NCBI RefSeq assembly: GCF_035917415.1
Contig: NZ_CP109073.1
Location: 1,719,001-1,783,000, forward strand
Origin: Streptomyces sp. NBC_01803
GTDB taxonomy: Bacteria > Actinomycetota > Actinomycetes > Streptomycetales > Streptomycetaceae
Length of the DNA: 64,000 bases
Direction of reading: 5' to 3'
The position numbers and the translations under genes were made by a program. Of the stretch, positions 1 through 7,983 are shown in pieces. The stretch's first letter is position 1. Each line of letters starts with the position of its first letter. The notes beneath the pieces were generated by a model. The model worked only from the letters and a program-made list of their open reading frames with translations, searched no databases and was not told the origin of the DNA.

Positions 1-374
1 CCCGCGACTTCCTCGACGACCTCGCTCATCCGCTTCGCGGTGCCCAGCTCGACGCCCTTCATCAGCGAGACCAGGACAGTGCCGGGCGCCAGCAGGCCGG
101 CCCAGCCCGCCAGGTTGCCGCGCAGGGTCTGCGACGGCACGGCGAGCACGGTGAACTCCGCGTCGCGCGCCGCCTCGGCGGGGTCGGTGGTGGCCCGGAT
201 GCCCGGGGGGAGCTTGATGCCCGGCAGGTAGTCCGGGTTGACGCGGTCGATGTTGACGGCCTCGACGAGCTCGGCGCGGCGGCCCCACAGGGCCACCTCG
301 CAGCCCGCGTCGGCGAGGACCATGGCGAACGCGGTTCCCCAGGAGCCGGTTCCATAGACGGCGGCGCGTGTCAC
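1..374 (-). CDS. gpsA: Glycerol-3-phosphate dehydrogenase [NAD(P)+], N-terminal part (runs off the window)
   Basis: Reduces dihydroxyacetone phosphate to sn-glycerol 3-phosphate in the cytoplasm, the entry step of phospholipid synthesis. The visible 124 codons begin [20 protein letters not shown], which contains the GxGxWGTA nucleotide-binding loop of GpsA, and continue through a typical Rossmann half including [10 protein letters not shown] and [10 protein letters not shown]. The GTG start at 374 overlaps the stop of the upstream acyltransferase gene by four bases (GTGA), so the two are probably translationally coupled. The next step of phosphatidic acid synthesis is encoded immediately upstream, which fits. 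The C-terminal substrate domain lies outside the window. Identification is confident from the motif and context. Confidence 0.93.
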   Translation of the reverse strand, partial: MTRAAVYGTGSWGTAFAMVLADAGCEVALWGRRAELVEAVNIDRVNPDYLPGIKLPPGIRATTDPAEAARDAEFTVLAVPSQTLRGNLAGWAGLLAPGTVLVSLMKGVELGTAKRMSEVVEEVA

Positions 375-1132
375 TCCGCTTTCTCCTCCTCCGGGGCGGG
401 GCGCGGGACGCGCCGCTCGGGCAGCATCTTCCGGTGTGCGTAGCGCTCGACGGGCGGGGGCTCGTGGCGCACGTCGGCGAGCAGCTCGGTGATGGCGTCC
501 ATGATGCGGTCCGTCGCCTCGCGCAGCACCTCGGGGGTGGGCTGCCTGCCGTAGAACTCGCCGAGGTCCACCGGCGGTCCCGCGACGACGGTCAGCGTCT
601 TGCGCGGGAGCAGCCGCAGCCGCTTCTCCCGGACGTAGGGCGGCACCGCCTCGTGGGCGCCCCACTGAGCGACGGGGATGACGGGGGCGCGGGTGATCAG
701 CGCGACCCGGGCGGCCCCGGACTTGCCCTCCATGGGCCACATCCGCGGGTCGCGGGTGAGCGTTCCCTCGGGGTAGAACGCGACGCATTCGCCCCGGCGG
801 ACGGCGTCGACGGCGGCCCGGAAGGCGTCGGCGGCGTCCAGGGTGTCGCGGTAGACCGGGATCTGGCCGGTGCCGCGCATGAATCTGCCGACCGGGCCGC
901 TCTGGAAGAGACTGACCTTTGCCAGAAATCTCGGTGGCCTGCCGGTGTTGTACTGGAAGTGCGCGTAGGAGAGCGGGTCGAGATAGGAGTTGTGATTCAC
1001 CGCGGTGATGAATCCCCCCTCAACGGGAATATGCTCCATTCCCCGCCAGTCTCGACTGAAGAGCAGCAACAGCGGCGGTTTTACCAGAATTGCGGCCAAT
1101 CGGTACCAGAAGCCGATTCTGCGGCGAGACAC
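371..1132 (-). CDS. 1-acyl-sn-glycerol-3-phosphate acyltransferase (PlsC family)
   Basis: Transfers an acyl chain to lysophosphatidic acid at the membrane to make phosphatidic acid. From the chosen start the protein has 253 residues. It shows the acyltransferase block I NHNSYLDP (His47, Asp52, the HX4D catalytic pair) and block III FYPEGT (119-124). A hydrophobic stretch near residues 8-25 may anchor it to the membrane. I chose the GTG at 1132, which gives [12 protein letters not shown] with AGAGGGG upstream. In-frame ATGs at 1237 and 1273 would add a basic tail without a good ribosome site. It overlaps gpsA by four bases, forming a two-gene phospholipid operon. The divergent gene cofC begins 218 bp away. 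Confidence 0.88.
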   Translation of the reverse strand: MSRRRIGFWYRLAAILVKPPLLLLFSRDWRGMEHIPVEGGFITAVNHNSYLDPLSYAHFQYNTGRPPRFLAKVSLFQSGPVGRFMRGTGQIPVYRDTLDAADAFRAAVDAVRRGECVAFYPEGTLTRDPRMWPMEGKSGAARVALITRAPVIPVAQWGAHEAVPPYVREKRLRLLPRKTLTVVAGPPVDLGEFYGRQPTPEVLREATDRIMDAITELLADVRHEPPPVERYAHRKMLPERRVPRPAPEEEKAE

Positions 1133-1350
1133 TCGGTCACCATCCCCTCTCGCGCTGCTCCGACGTGGCCTCTTGCGGACCGCCGGACCATCCTCGCCCC
1201 GGGCCCAGGGGCTGTCCAGCGGATCTCTCGTCGTCATGGCGGGGCTCTTTGCACCCTCATGCGCACCCCTCACGCGGGCACCGGAAGGCCGCCGCCGGGC
1301 GGGCCGCCCCTGGCCGGGCCACGGTCGACCAGGGAAAGGAGAATGGCAGC

Positions 1351-2007
1351 ATGCGAGACACGGGATGGTCGCTCATCGTGCCCCTGAAGCCGCTGCCGCT
1401 GGCCAAGAGCAGGCTGGCGCCGGTGGCCGGGGACACTCTGCGGCCCTCGCTCGCGCTGGCCTTCGCCGAGGACACGGTGGCCGCCGCGCTGGCGTGCGCG
1501 GCGGTGCGGGATGTGGCGGTTGTCACGGACGATCCGCTGGCGGGGCGGCGACTGGCGCTGCTGGGCGCCCGGATCGTGCCCGACACCCCGGGCCGGGGGC
1601 TCAACGCCGCGCTGTCGTACGGCGCCGACGCCGTCCGGGCCGCCGCGCCGGGCGCGGCGGTGGCCGCGCTCAACGCCGATCTGCCCGCCCTGCGCCCGGC
1701 GGAGCTGGCGCGGGTGCTCGCGGCGGCGGCGGCGTGCTCGCGGAGCTTTCTGGCGGACGCGGCGGGAATCGGCACCACACTGCTGACGGCGGCGGCCGGA
1801 ACGGCGCTGGCACCGGCGTTCGGCGGGCCTTCGCGGGAGCGGCACCTGGCGTCCGGCGCGGTCGAGCTCGCGCCCACGGGAGTGGACAGCGTCCGGCGGG
1901 ACGTGGACACCGGGGAGGATCTGTGGGCCGCGCTGGCGCTCGGCGTCGGGCCGCGTACGGCGGCGAGCGCGCGGGGGCTTACAGCGTCTGCAAGGTCAGG
2001 AGCGTGA
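1351..2007 (+). CDS. cofC: Phosphoenolpyruvate/2-phospho-L-lactate guanylyltransferase, F420 biosynthesis
   Basis: Activates a three-carbon phosphate (phosphoenolpyruvate or 2-phospholactate) with GTP for assembly of coenzyme F420, a deazaflavin cofactor common in actinomycetes. The 218-residue product opens with WSLIVPLKPLPLAKSRL, the nucleotide-binding start of this nucleotidyltransferase family. It carries VTDDP near residue 56, LNADLP near residue 110, and the C-terminal VDTGEDL. The start ATG at 1351 has a strong AAAGGAG eight bases upstream. The 3' end overlaps the end of the opposite-strand small gene by 29 bp. No other F420 gene is visible here, so the assignment rests on the protein itself. 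Confidence 0.88.
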   Translation: MRDTGWSLIVPLKPLPLAKSRLAPVAGDTLRPSLALAFAEDTVAAALACAAVRDVAVVTDDPLAGRRLALLGARIVPDTPGRGLNAALSYGADAVRAAAPGAAVAALNADLPALRPAELARVLAAAAACSRSFLADAAGIGTTLLTAAAGTALAPAFGGPSRERHLASGAVELAPTGVDSVRRDVDTGEDLWAALALGVGPRTAASARGLTASARSGA

Positions 2008-2194
2008 TCCGGCGCCGGTCGCCGTCACCGGTCACCTCGATGGTCACCTCGATCCGCACCCGCTGCCCGGGCCGCAGCAGCAGCAGGCCCCCGGCGTCGA
2101 ACGCCTCGGCGCCGAAGTCCAGCGGGGTGCCGTCGTCCAGCAGGACGCTGCCGGAGCGGGTGCGCGGGTCGTAGGTGTACGCGGTGGCCTGCAT
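1979..2194 (-). CDS. Small conserved hypothetical protein (71 aa), beta-rich
   Basis: I do not recognise a named function. The 71-residue product starts MQATAYTYDPRTRSGSVLL and contains LLDDGTPLDFGAEAF and RPGQRVRIEV, spacing reminiscent of a small cold-shock or OB-like beta-barrel. That resemblance is a weak pattern judgement. Third codon positions are strongly GC and the reading frame is free of rare codons, which supports coding. It is convergent with cofC, overlapping its last 29 bases, and lies downstream of hupS on the same strand, separated from it by a hairpin. Confidence 0.6.
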   Translation of the reverse strand: MQATAYTYDPRTRSGSVLLDDGTPLDFGAEAFDAGGLLLLRPGQRVRIEVTIEVTGDGDRRRITLLTLQTL

Positions 2195-2228
2195 GGCCCG
2201 AGCCTAACGGCCCGGCGGGAGAACGACA

Positions 2229-2262
2229 GCGGGCCGGGCCCCTGACGAGGAGTCCGGCCCGC
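2229..2262 (-). terminator. Hairpin after hupS
   Basis: Arms GCGGGCCGG (2229-2237) and CCGGCCCGC (2254-2262) form a perfect 9-bp stem 27 bases past the hupS stop. There is no U-run, as is usual for actinomycete hairpin terminators. It separates hupS from the small gene that follows on the same strand. Confidence 0.5.
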
Positions 2263-2288
2263 GGGGTGGCCCCGAGTGCTGACGGTGA

Positions 2289-2855
2289 TCACTGGCGGCG
2301 TGCGGTGGCCTTCTTGGCGGTGGTGGTGCGGGCGGGCGCCCGCTTGGCCGGGGCCTTCTTGGCGGTGGCCTTCTTGGCCGGGGCCTTCTTCGCGGTGCTC
2401 TTCTTCGCCGCGGTCTTCTTCGCGGTGGCCTTCTTGGCCGGAGCCTTCTTCGCGGTGGCCTTCTTGGCGGTCGTCTTCTTCGCCGCCGCCTTCTTGGTGG
2501 TGGCCTTCTTGGTGGTGGTACCGCCCGAAAGGCTGCCCTTGGGGGCCTTCTTCACGGCGACGTCGTTCTTCGGCAGCTTCTTCGTCCCCGCGACCAGGTC
2601 CTTGAAGCCCTGTCCGGCGCGGAAGCGCGGCACGGAAGTCTTCTTGACCCGGACCCGCTCGCCGGTCTGCGGGTTCCGCGCGTACCGCGCGGGACGGTCG
2701 ACCTTCTCGAACGAGCCGAAGCCCGTCACCGACACGCGCTCCCCGGCGACCACCGCGCGGATGATGGCGTCGAGCACGATATCGACCGCGTCGGCCGCCT
2801 GCTGACGGCCGCCGAGCTTGTCGGCAATCGCTTCTACGAGTTGCGCCTTGTTCAC
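2289..2855 (-). CDS. hupS: HU-family nucleoid protein with lysine/alanine-rich tail (HupS type)
   Basis: A DNA-bending nucleoid protein of 188 residues. Residues 1 to about 92 are a normal HU domain: VNKAQLVEAIADKL at the start, VTGFGSFE near residue 45, and the DNA-binding arm RNPQTGERVRVKKT. The rest is a histone-H1-like tail built from near-repeats of KKATA, KKAPA and KKTT, strongly basic and probably disordered. This two-domain layout is the HupS form of Streptomyces, known from the family to compact spore DNA. The GTG at 2855 is chosen because GGGGAAG lies upstream. An in-frame codon seven residues earlier has no such site. It neighbours leuCD, as in other Streptomyces. Confidence 0.93.
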   Translation of the reverse strand: MNKAQLVEAIADKLGGRQQAADAVDIVLDAIIRAVVAGERVSVTGFGSFEKVDRPARYARNPQTGERVRVKKTSVPRFRAGQGFKDLVAGTKKLPKNDVAVKKAPKGSLSGGTTTKKATTKKAAAKKTTAKKATAKKAPAKKATAKKTAAKKSTAKKAPAKKATAKKAPAKRAPARTTTAKKATARRQ

Positions 2856-2993
2856 GTCTTCCCCTTCGCAGGCCATGCTGGAACGAATGTGTTCAAGCTT
2901 TTTCGCACGTTAGGCAGATATATTCCGCAAATCAAACGCGAAACGGGCGAATCACCCTTGTGTCGCAACGAACTCGACCATCGCGCCGTCCCG

Positions 2994-3248
2994 TCAGGAC
3001 GTTCCGTCGGGGCCGTCGTCGGGTGCCCCCGGCGGCAGTCGCCCCGCGTCAACGTCCTCCATCAGCCGGTCCAGACGGCGGGCGGCCCCAGGCAGGTCCT
3101 GCTTCGCGGCCGCGGTGATGATCAGCAGCTTCCGGGTGAGAGCCTGCCGTACGTCCTCAGGCACTTGCAGGGCCCGCACCGTCCGGTGCGCGTCCTTCAG
3201 TCGAGCGGCGACGCGGTCGTAGAGTTCGAGTTGACCGTCGCGTTCCAT
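2994..3248 (-). CDS. Conserved hypothetical protein (84 aa)
   Basis: An 84-residue, mainly alpha-helical acidic/basic protein with no motif I can name. The sequence MERDGQLELYDRVAARLKDA followed by KLLIITAAAKQDLPGAARRL looks like two amphipathic helices and ends in a Gly/Pro/Asp-rich tail. It sits between leuD and hupS on the same strand. The coding bias (GC-rich third positions) and conserved position support a real gene, but the role is unknown. Confidence 0.6.
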   Translation of the reverse strand: MERDGQLELYDRVAARLKDAHRTVRALQVPEDVRQALTRKLLIITAAAKQDLPGAARRLDRLMEDVDAGRLPPGAPDDGPDGTS

Positions 3249-3327
3249 GCGGCCGATTGTGCCACCTTGGGCCTGTTATCGCCCCCTAAGCCCTCAACGC
3301 CCGTGTCGTGACGGCCTGTCAGCAACG

Positions 3328-3357
3328 CGCCCCCGCCGGTCGGAACCGGCGGGGGCG
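3328..3357 (-). terminator. Terminator hairpin after leuCD
   Basis: A perfect 13-bp inverted repeat (CGCCCCCGCCGGT at 3328-3340 and its complement at 3345-3357) with a 4-base loop lies 15 bases beyond the leuD stop codon. It likely ends the leuCD transcript before the small gene. Confidence 0.75.
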
Positions 3358-3372
3358 GGTGGTGAGAAGGTG

Positions 3373-3969
3373 TCAGACGCTTTGCGTGGTAAGCGGTTTG
3401 TAGCGGGGACGGCCGCGCTCGTAGGAAGCGATCGCGCCCTCCTCGCGCAGCGTGATGCTGATGTCGTCGAGCCCTTCGAGCAGCCGCCAGCGGGCGTTCT
3501 CGTCCAGCTCGAAGGGGGCTTCGATGCCCTCGGCGCGCACCGCGCGCGCGACCAGGTCGACCGTGACCTCGGCGGTCGGGTCGGCCTCGGTCAGCTCCCA
3601 CAGCGCGTCCACGGTCGCCTGCGGCAGCACCACGGTCAGCAGGCCGTTCTTCAGCGAGTTGCCCCGGAAGATGTCGGCGAAGCGCGCCGAGACGACCGCC
3701 TTGAAGCCGTAGTTCTGCAGGGCCCACACCGCGTGCTCGCGGGAGGAGCCGGTGCCGAAGTCGGGGCCGGCGACCAGAACCGTCGCGCCCTCGCGCTCCG
3801 GCCGGTTCAGCACGAACTCCGGATCCTTGCGCCACGCCTCGAAGAGGCCGTCCTCGAAGCCGTCCCGGGTGACCTTCTTCAGCCAGTGCGCGGGGATGAT
3901 CTGGTCGGTGTCGACGTTCCCCCGGCGCAGCGGGACCGCGCGGCCGGTGTGCGTGGTGAATGCTTCCAT
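3373..3969 (-). CDS. leuD: 3-isopropylmalate dehydratase small subunit
   Basis: Pairs with LeuC to isomerise 2-isopropylmalate to 3-isopropylmalate in leucine synthesis. At 198 residues it has the family length and carries [19 protein letters not shown] near the N-terminus and the conserved [15 protein letters not shown] block near residue 90, typical of the swivelling aconitase-like domain. The ATG at 3969 follows the leuC stop by only three bases, so the two subunits are made from one message. A hairpin follows the gene. Confidence 0.96.
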   Translation of the reverse strand: MEAFTTHTGRAVPLRRGNVDTDQIIPAHWLKKVTRDGFEDGLFEAWRKDPEFVLNRPEREGATVLVAGPDFGTGSSREHAVWALQNYGFKAVVSARFADIFRGNSLKNGLLTVVLPQATVDALWELTEADPTAEVTVDLVARAVRAEGIEAPFELDENARWRLLEGLDDISITLREEGAIASYERGRPRYKPLTTQSV

Positions 3970-3972
3970 GAC

Positions 3973-5397
3973 TCAGACCTCCACGGGACTGGGGACGTCG
4001 GCCAGATCGGCCGGGGACGTGAGGCGGCCGGTGACCGCGGTGGCGGCGGCGACCTGCGGCGAGACCAGGTGCGTGCGACCGCCCTTGCCCTGCCGGCCCT
4101 CGAAGTTGCGGTTGGAGGTGGAGGCGCAGCGCTCGCCCGGGGACAGCTGGTCCGGGTTCATGCCCAGGCACATCGAACAGCCCGCGTGCCGCCATTCGGC
4201 GCCCGCCGCCGTGAACACCTTGTCCAGCCCTTCCTCGACGGCCTGGAGCGCGACCCGCACGGAGCCCGGCACGACGAGCATGCGCAGCCCGTCGGCGATC
4301 CGCCGGCCCGCCAGGATGCCGGCGGCCGAGCGCAAGTCCTCGATGCGGCCGTTGGTGCAGGAGCCGACGAAAACGGTGTCGATGGCGATGTCCCGCAGCC
4401 TCTGCCCGGCGCTCAGGCCCATGTACTCCAGCGCCTTCTCGGCCGCGAGGCGCTCGCTGGCGTCCTCGAACAGGGCCGGGTCGGGCACCGAGGCGGACAG
4501 CGGCGCGCCCTGGCCGGGGTTGGTGCCCCAGGTGACGAAGGGGGCCAGCTCGGCGGCGTCGATGACCACTTCGTGGTCGAACACCGCGTCGTCGTCCGTG
4601 CGCAGCGTCCGCCAGTACTCCACGGCGGCGTCCCAGTCGGCGCCCCGGGGCGCGTGGTCGCGCCCCTCCAGGTAGGCGAAGGTGGTCTCGTCGGGGGCGA
4701 TCATCCCGGCCCGGGCGCCCGCCTCGATCGACATGTTGCAGATGGTCATCCGGGCCTCCATCGAGAGCTTGTCGATGGCCTCGCCGCGATATTCGATGAC
4801 ATAGCCCTGGCCGCCGCCGGTGCCGATCCTGGTGATGATGGCCAGGATCAGGTCCTTGGCGGTGACGCCCTCGGGCAGCTCGCCCAGGACCGTGATGGCC
4901 ATCGTCCGGAAGGGGGCCATGGGCAGGGTCTGGGTGGCCAGCACGTGCTCGACCTGGCTGGTGCCGATCCCGAACGCCAGGGCGCCGAAGGCGCCGTGGG
5001 TGGAAGTGTGGCTGTCCCCGCAGACCACCGTCATGCCGGGCTGGGTCAGCCCGAGCTGCGGGCCGACGACGTGCACGACGCCCTGCTCGGCGTCGCCCAG
5101 CGGGTGCAGCCGGACACCGAACTCCGCGCAGTTCTTCCTGAGGGTCTCCAATTGCGTGCGGGAGACCGGGTCGGCGATCGGCTTGTCGATGTCGAGGGTC
5201 GGGGTGTTGTGGTCCTCGGTGGCGATGGTGAGGTCCGTGCGCCGCACCCGCCGCCCGCTCTTGCGCAGCCCGTCGAACGCCTGCGGGCTGGTCACCTCGT
5301 GCAACAGGTGAAGATCGATGTAGAGCAGATCGGGCTCGCCCTCCGCTCGCCGGACGACATGATCGTCCCAGACCTTCTCCGCCAGTGTCCGTCCCAT
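3973..5397 (-). CDS. leuC: 3-isopropylmalate dehydratase large subunit
   Basis: The catalytic [4Fe-4S] subunit of isopropylmalate isomerase, 474 residues. The cluster cysteines are visible as Cys347 in [11 protein letters not shown] and Cys407/Cys410 in [10 protein letters not shown]. The N-terminal signature KVWDDHVV and EDHNTPT are also present. The ATG at 5397 has GAAGGGAA seven bases upstream. The 170-bp gap to the divergent gene ndgR holds a palindrome that is probably the regulator's binding site, so leuCD is likely controlled by NdgR, as reported for Streptomyces. Confidence 0.97.
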   Translation of the reverse strand: MGRTLAEKVWDDHVVRRAEGEPDLLYIDLHLLHEVTSPQAFDGLRKSGRRVRRTDLTIATEDHNTPTLDIDKPIADPVSRTQLETLRKNCAEFGVRLHPLGDAEQGVVHVVGPQLGLTQPGMTVVCGDSHTSTHGAFGALAFGIGTSQVEHVLATQTLPMAPFRTMAITVLGELPEGVTAKDLILAIITRIGTGGGQGYVIEYRGEAIDKLSMEARMTICNMSIEAGARAGMIAPDETTFAYLEGRDHAPRGADWDAAVEYWRTLRTDDDAVFDHEVVIDAAELAPFVTWGTNPGQGAPLSASVPDPALFEDASERLAAEKALEYMGLSAGQRLRDIAIDTVFVGSCTNGRIEDLRSAAGILAGRRIADGLRMLVVPGSVRVALQAVEEGLDKVFTAAGAEWRHAGCSMCLGMNPDQLSPGERCASTSNRNFEGRQGKGGRTHLVSPQVAAATAVTGRLTSPADLADVPSPVEV

Positions 5398-5532
5398 CGC
5401 TTTTCCCTTCGGCTGTGCCGCTGGTCGGTGAGGGGGCCGCCATCCGTACCCCTCGCGCCGGACAGTGACCGCGCGGCGCGTGGTGACGCGGACCGCGCAA
5501 CCAAGCGTGGCGCCTTCCCCGCGAAATTGAAC

Positions 5533-5557
5533 TTGCGTTTCACACTGTGAGACGCGA
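5533..5557. promoter_or_regulatory. NdgR operator between leuC and ndgR
   Basis: The core GTTTCACACTGTGAGAC (5537-5553) is a 17-bp palindrome with one mismatched pair. Flanking bases TTGC and GCGA extend the symmetry to about 25 bp. It lies 15 bp before the ndgR start, so NdgR probably represses its own gene, and 136 bp before leuC. IclR regulators of this type are known to bind such palindromes and to activate leuCD. The assignment to NdgR is inference from position. Confidence 0.75.
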
Positions 5558-5567
5558 ATATCGTTGC

Positions 5568-6299
5568 ATGGACAACTCTAGCGGCGACTCCAGCGGTGTG
5601 GGGGTGCTCGACAAGGCCGCCCTGGTGCTGGGAGCCCTGGAGTCCGGACCGGCCACGCTCGCGGGCCTGGTCGGGGCGACGGGGCTGGCGAGACCCACGG
5701 CACACCGGATGGCGGTGGCCCTCGAATACCACCGACTGCTGGCCCGCGACATGCAGGGCCGGTTCATCCTCGGGCCGCGCCTGGCCGAGCTGGCCGCCGC
5801 CGCCGGCGAGGACCGGCTGCTCGCCGCCGCCGGGCCGGTGCTCACCCAGCTCCGCGACATGACGGGCGAGAGCGCGCAGCTCTACCGGCGTCAGGGCGAC
5901 ATGCGGATCTGTGTGGCCGCGGCCGAGCGCCTCTCGGGCCTGCGGGACACCGTGCCCGTGGGCTCCACCCTGCCGATGAAGGCCGGCTCGGCGGCGCAGA
6001 TCCTGCTCGCCTGGGAGGAGCCGGAGCGGCTGCACCACGGCCTCCAGGGCGCCCGCTTCACCGCCACCGCGCTCTCCGGCGTCCGGCGCCGCGGCTGGGC
6101 CCAGTCCATCGGTGAGCGCGAGCCGGGAGTGGCCTCCGTCTCGGCCCCCGTGCGCGGTCCGTCCAACCGCGTGGTGGCCGCGGTGTCCGTCTCCGGCCCG
6201 ATCGAGCGGCTGACGCGGCACCCGGGCCGCATGCACGCCCAGGCTCTGCTGGACGCGGCGGGCCGCCTGACCGACGCCCTCAGGCGCAACGGCGGCTGA
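5568..6299 (+). CDS. ndgR: IclR-family regulator of branched-chain amino acid genes
   Basis: A 243-residue IclR-type DNA-binding protein. The winged helix-turn-helix occupies roughly residues 15-75 ([15 protein letters not shown], then [20 protein letters not shown]). The effector domain follows with [40 protein letters not shown] and [26 protein letters not shown], all close to what is known for NdgR/AreB. NdgR regulates leucine synthesis and nitrogen-dependent growth in Streptomyces. The ATG at 5568 (MDNSSG) is preferred over an in-frame codon at 5547, which falls inside the operator palindrome. It is divergent from leuC. Confidence 0.92.
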   Translation: MDNSSGDSSGVGVLDKAALVLGALESGPATLAGLVGATGLARPTAHRMAVALEYHRLLARDMQGRFILGPRLAELAAAAGEDRLLAAAGPVLTQLRDMTGESAQLYRRQGDMRICVAAAERLSGLRDTVPVGSTLPMKAGSAAQILLAWEEPERLHHGLQGARFTATALSGVRRRGWAQSIGEREPGVASVSAPVRGPSNRVVAAVSVSGPIERLTRHPGRMHAQALLDAAGRLTDALRRNGG

Positions 6300-6797
6300 T
6301 CACCCCCGCCGCTCCCCCAGGGAGAGCCTCGCCGCGGCGGCCTCGCCGCGACGGCCGACCGGCACCACCTCGGTCGCCGCCCCGAGACCGAACGGCGGCA
6401 TGTCCACATACACCGCCTCGTGGGCACCCGCGGGCACCACATACGTCTCGTGCCAGACGCCGACCCGGCCCCGGCCGGCCCGCGCCCTGCGGTTGAACTC
6501 GGCCCACGCCGGCCGGTGCGCCCCCTCCGGCGACGACGCGTACGCCAGCAGCTTCTCGGGCGACACCCAGTACTGCACGGAGTAGATCACCCGCGGGCCG
6601 CCGAACAGCAGGCGATAGCCGAGCAGGCCGCTCTCCCCGTCCCGCGACAGCTCCTTGAGCATCCGGGGCATCGCCCTGAGGACCGGCCACCAGCTCCGCG
6701 GATGCCGGAAGGCGTTGATCCGCATGCCGATCAGGAAGACGGTGACCTCCCCGTCCGGCGCCGCCGTCATGCGTCCCTCGATAATCCCGCTCCCCAT
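6300..6797 (-). CDS. DUF4188 family protein (monooxygenase-like ferredoxin fold)
   Basis: A 165-residue protein of the DUF4188 family, which has a monooxygenase-like alpha/beta barrel fold but no proven reaction. Recognisable pieces are FLIGMRINAFRHPRSWWPVL near residue 20, GLLGYRLLFGGPRVIYSVQYW, then AHRPAWAEFNRR and VGVWHETYVVPAGAHEAVYVDMPPFGL. The ATG at 6797 has GGGAGG eight bases upstream. A longer start at 6836 would run through the operator and is rejected. Its stop codon abuts the ndgR stop. It is divergent from a MerR regulator across a double palindrome, so it is probably that regulator's target. Confidence 0.82.
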   Translation of the reverse strand: MGSGIIEGRMTAAPDGEVTVFLIGMRINAFRHPRSWWPVLRAMPRMLKELSRDGESGLLGYRLLFGGPRVIYSVQYWVSPEKLLAYASSPEGAHRPAWAEFNRRARAGRGRVGVWHETYVVPAGAHEAVYVDMPPFGLGAATEVVPVGRRGEAAAARLSLGERRG

Positions 6798-6824
6798 CAC
6801 GGACCTCCCCGCTCGCCGCGCATT

Positions 6825-6864
6825 GGATAGTGGCACTATCCATGATTGGATAGTGCCACTCTCC
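6825..6864. promoter_or_regulatory. Double palindromic operator between DUF4188 gene and merR
   Basis: Two 17-bp palindromes of form GGATAGTG-N-CACTATCC lie at 6825-6841 (perfect arms) and 6848-6864 (one mismatch), centres 23 bp apart, each preceded by ATT. They sit midway in the divergent promoter region and are probably bound by the adjacent MerR-family protein. Spacing of about two helical turns suggests two dimers on one DNA face. Confidence 0.75.
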
Positions 6865-6891
6865 CATCAGAAGCGCAAGGGGTGCGGGCCG

Positions 6892-7536
6892 ATGCGGCTG
6901 GCCGAGTTGAGCAAGCGCAGCGGAGTCTCCACCGCGACCATCAAGTACTACCTGCGGGAGGGCCTGCTGCCCCCCGGGGAGCGGGTGAGCGCCACCCAGG
7001 CCGAGTACGACGAGGAGCACCTGCGCAGGCTCCGCCTGGTGCGGGCCTTGGTCCAGGTCGGCCGGGTTCCGGTGGCCACCGCGCGGGACGTGCTGGCCGC
7101 CGTCGAGGACGAGTCGCTGGACCAGCTCTCCCGCCTCGGCACCGCGGTCTCCGCCCTCCCCCACGGCCCCGCCGTCGGCGCCGAGGACGCGGCCGTGGAC
7201 ACCGCCCGCCGCACGGCCGAGGAGGTGCGACGCCGGCTCGGCTGGCGGCACGCCCCGGGGAACCCGGCGCACGGCATGCTGGTCTCCGCCCTCGCCGCGC
7301 TGATCCGCCTGGGATATCCGTGCGACGTCGACCAACTGCTGCCCTACGGGCGGGCCGCGAGCGCCATCGCCGGGCACGAGATCGCCCTCATCGAGGAGTT
7401 CGAGGCGCCCACCACCCAGCTGGAGGCGGCCGTGGCGCTCACCGTGCTCTACGAGCCGGTGTTGCTGAGCCTGCGGCGGCTGGCCCAGGCCGAGGAGGCC
7501 GACCGTCGCTTCGGCGGCGGCCAGGCCCCGGAATGA
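6892..7536 (+). CDS. MerR-family transcriptional regulator
   Basis: A 214-residue regulator. Residues 1-70 are a clear MerR winged helix: MRLAELSKRSGVSTATIKYYLREGLLPPG, then a wing and LRRLRLVRALVQVG. The remainder (AALIRLGYPCDVDQLLPY, IALIEEFEAPTTQLEAAVAL) is helical and resembles the ligand domain of MerR proteins with an organic effector. No metal-binding cysteine pair is visible, so a metal sensor is unlikely. The ATG at 6892 has AAGGGG ten bases upstream. The double operator upstream suggests control of itself and of the DUF4188 gene. A hairpin follows. Confidence 0.88.
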   Translation: MRLAELSKRSGVSTATIKYYLREGLLPPGERVSATQAEYDEEHLRRLRLVRALVQVGRVPVATARDVLAAVEDESLDQLSRLGTAVSALPHGPAVGAEDAAVDTARRTAEEVRRRLGWRHAPGNPAHGMLVSALAALIRLGYPCDVDQLLPYGRAASAIAGHEIALIEEFEAPTTQLEAAVALTVLYEPVLLSLRRLAQAEEADRRFGGGQAPE

Positions 7537-7553
7537 CCGGACGGGAACACCGA

Positions 7554-7584
7554 GAAGGCCCCCCGCCACCGGCGGAGGGCCTTC
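7554..7584. terminator. Hairpin terminator after merR / after the tRNA cluster
   Basis: A 14-bp stem with one mismatch (7554-7567 against 7571-7584) and a 3-base loop lies 17 bases after the merR stop and 11 bases beyond the 3' end of the last tRNA. It can serve both converging transcripts. Confidence 0.7.
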
Positions 7585-7594
7585 CTCAATCGTG

Positions 7595-7667
7595 TACCCC
7601 CGACCGGATTCGAACCGGCGCTACCGCCTTGAGAGGGCGGCGTGCTAGGCCGCTACACAACGGGGGC
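7595..7667 (-). tRNA. tRNA-Glu (CUC)
   Basis: The 73-nt minus-strand cloverleaf has acceptor GCCCCCG pairing with CGGGGGU, anticodon arm GCCGCCCTCTCAAGGCGG with anticodon CTC, and a T-arm containing GGTTCGAATCC. No CCA is encoded. Confidence 0.95.
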
Positions 7668-7691
7668 CCGCGAAAGATCCTTGCGGATCCG

Positions 7692-7764
7692 TACCCCCGA
7701 CCGGATTCGAACCGGCGCTACTGCCTTGAGAGGGCAGCGTGCTAGGCCGCTACACAACGGGGGC
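7692..7764 (-). tRNA. tRNA-Glu (CUC), second copy
   Basis: Nearly identical to the other Glu tRNA. The only changes I see are a compensatory pair in the anticodon stem (CTGCC/GGCAG instead of CCGCC/GGCGG). The anticodon is CTC and the length is 73 nt. The two copies are 24 bp apart. Confidence 0.95.
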
Positions 7765-7786
7765 TTGATCTTGTTGAGAGATCGCG

Positions 7787-7858
7787 CTGGGGTACCAGGA
7801 CTCGAACCTAGACTAACTGAACCAGAATCAGTCGTGCTGCCAATTACACCATACCCCA
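7787..7858 (-). tRNA. tRNA-Gln (CUG)
   Basis: The 72-nt minus-strand cloverleaf has acceptor TGGGGTA pairing with TACCCCA, discriminator G, anticodon arm ACTGATTCTGGTTCAGT with anticodon CTG, and T-arm GGTTCGAGTCC. It heads the Gln-Glu-Glu tRNA cluster downstream of gltX. In this lineage Gln-tRNA is normally made through GltX and GatCAB, which are also in the window. Confidence 0.95.
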
Positions 7859-7983
7859 CCAAAACGCAACCCCTACACGGGGAAATCGTTGAGGTGATCG
7901 CACGGCGGCCCGGATTCCCGGCCCGCCCTTGCGACGCGCCAAACAATACCCGATCGAGAACGGTGCCCCAAAACGAGATGCGT

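Noticed and set aside
1237..1273. Upstream in-frame ATG starts for the PlsC-type acyltransferase
   Set aside because: They add a basic, non-conserved tail and have no ribosome site. GTG 1132 matches the usual family start.
3247..5550. Long open frame on the plus strand opposite leuC and leuD (about 767 codons)
   Set aside because: A GC-skew shadow of leuCD. The product has no recognisable domain and leuC and leuD on the other strand carry full catalytic motifs.
6798..6836. Longer start for the DUF4188 protein
   Set aside because: It would place coding sequence across the operator, while ATG 6797 has a strong GGGAGG.
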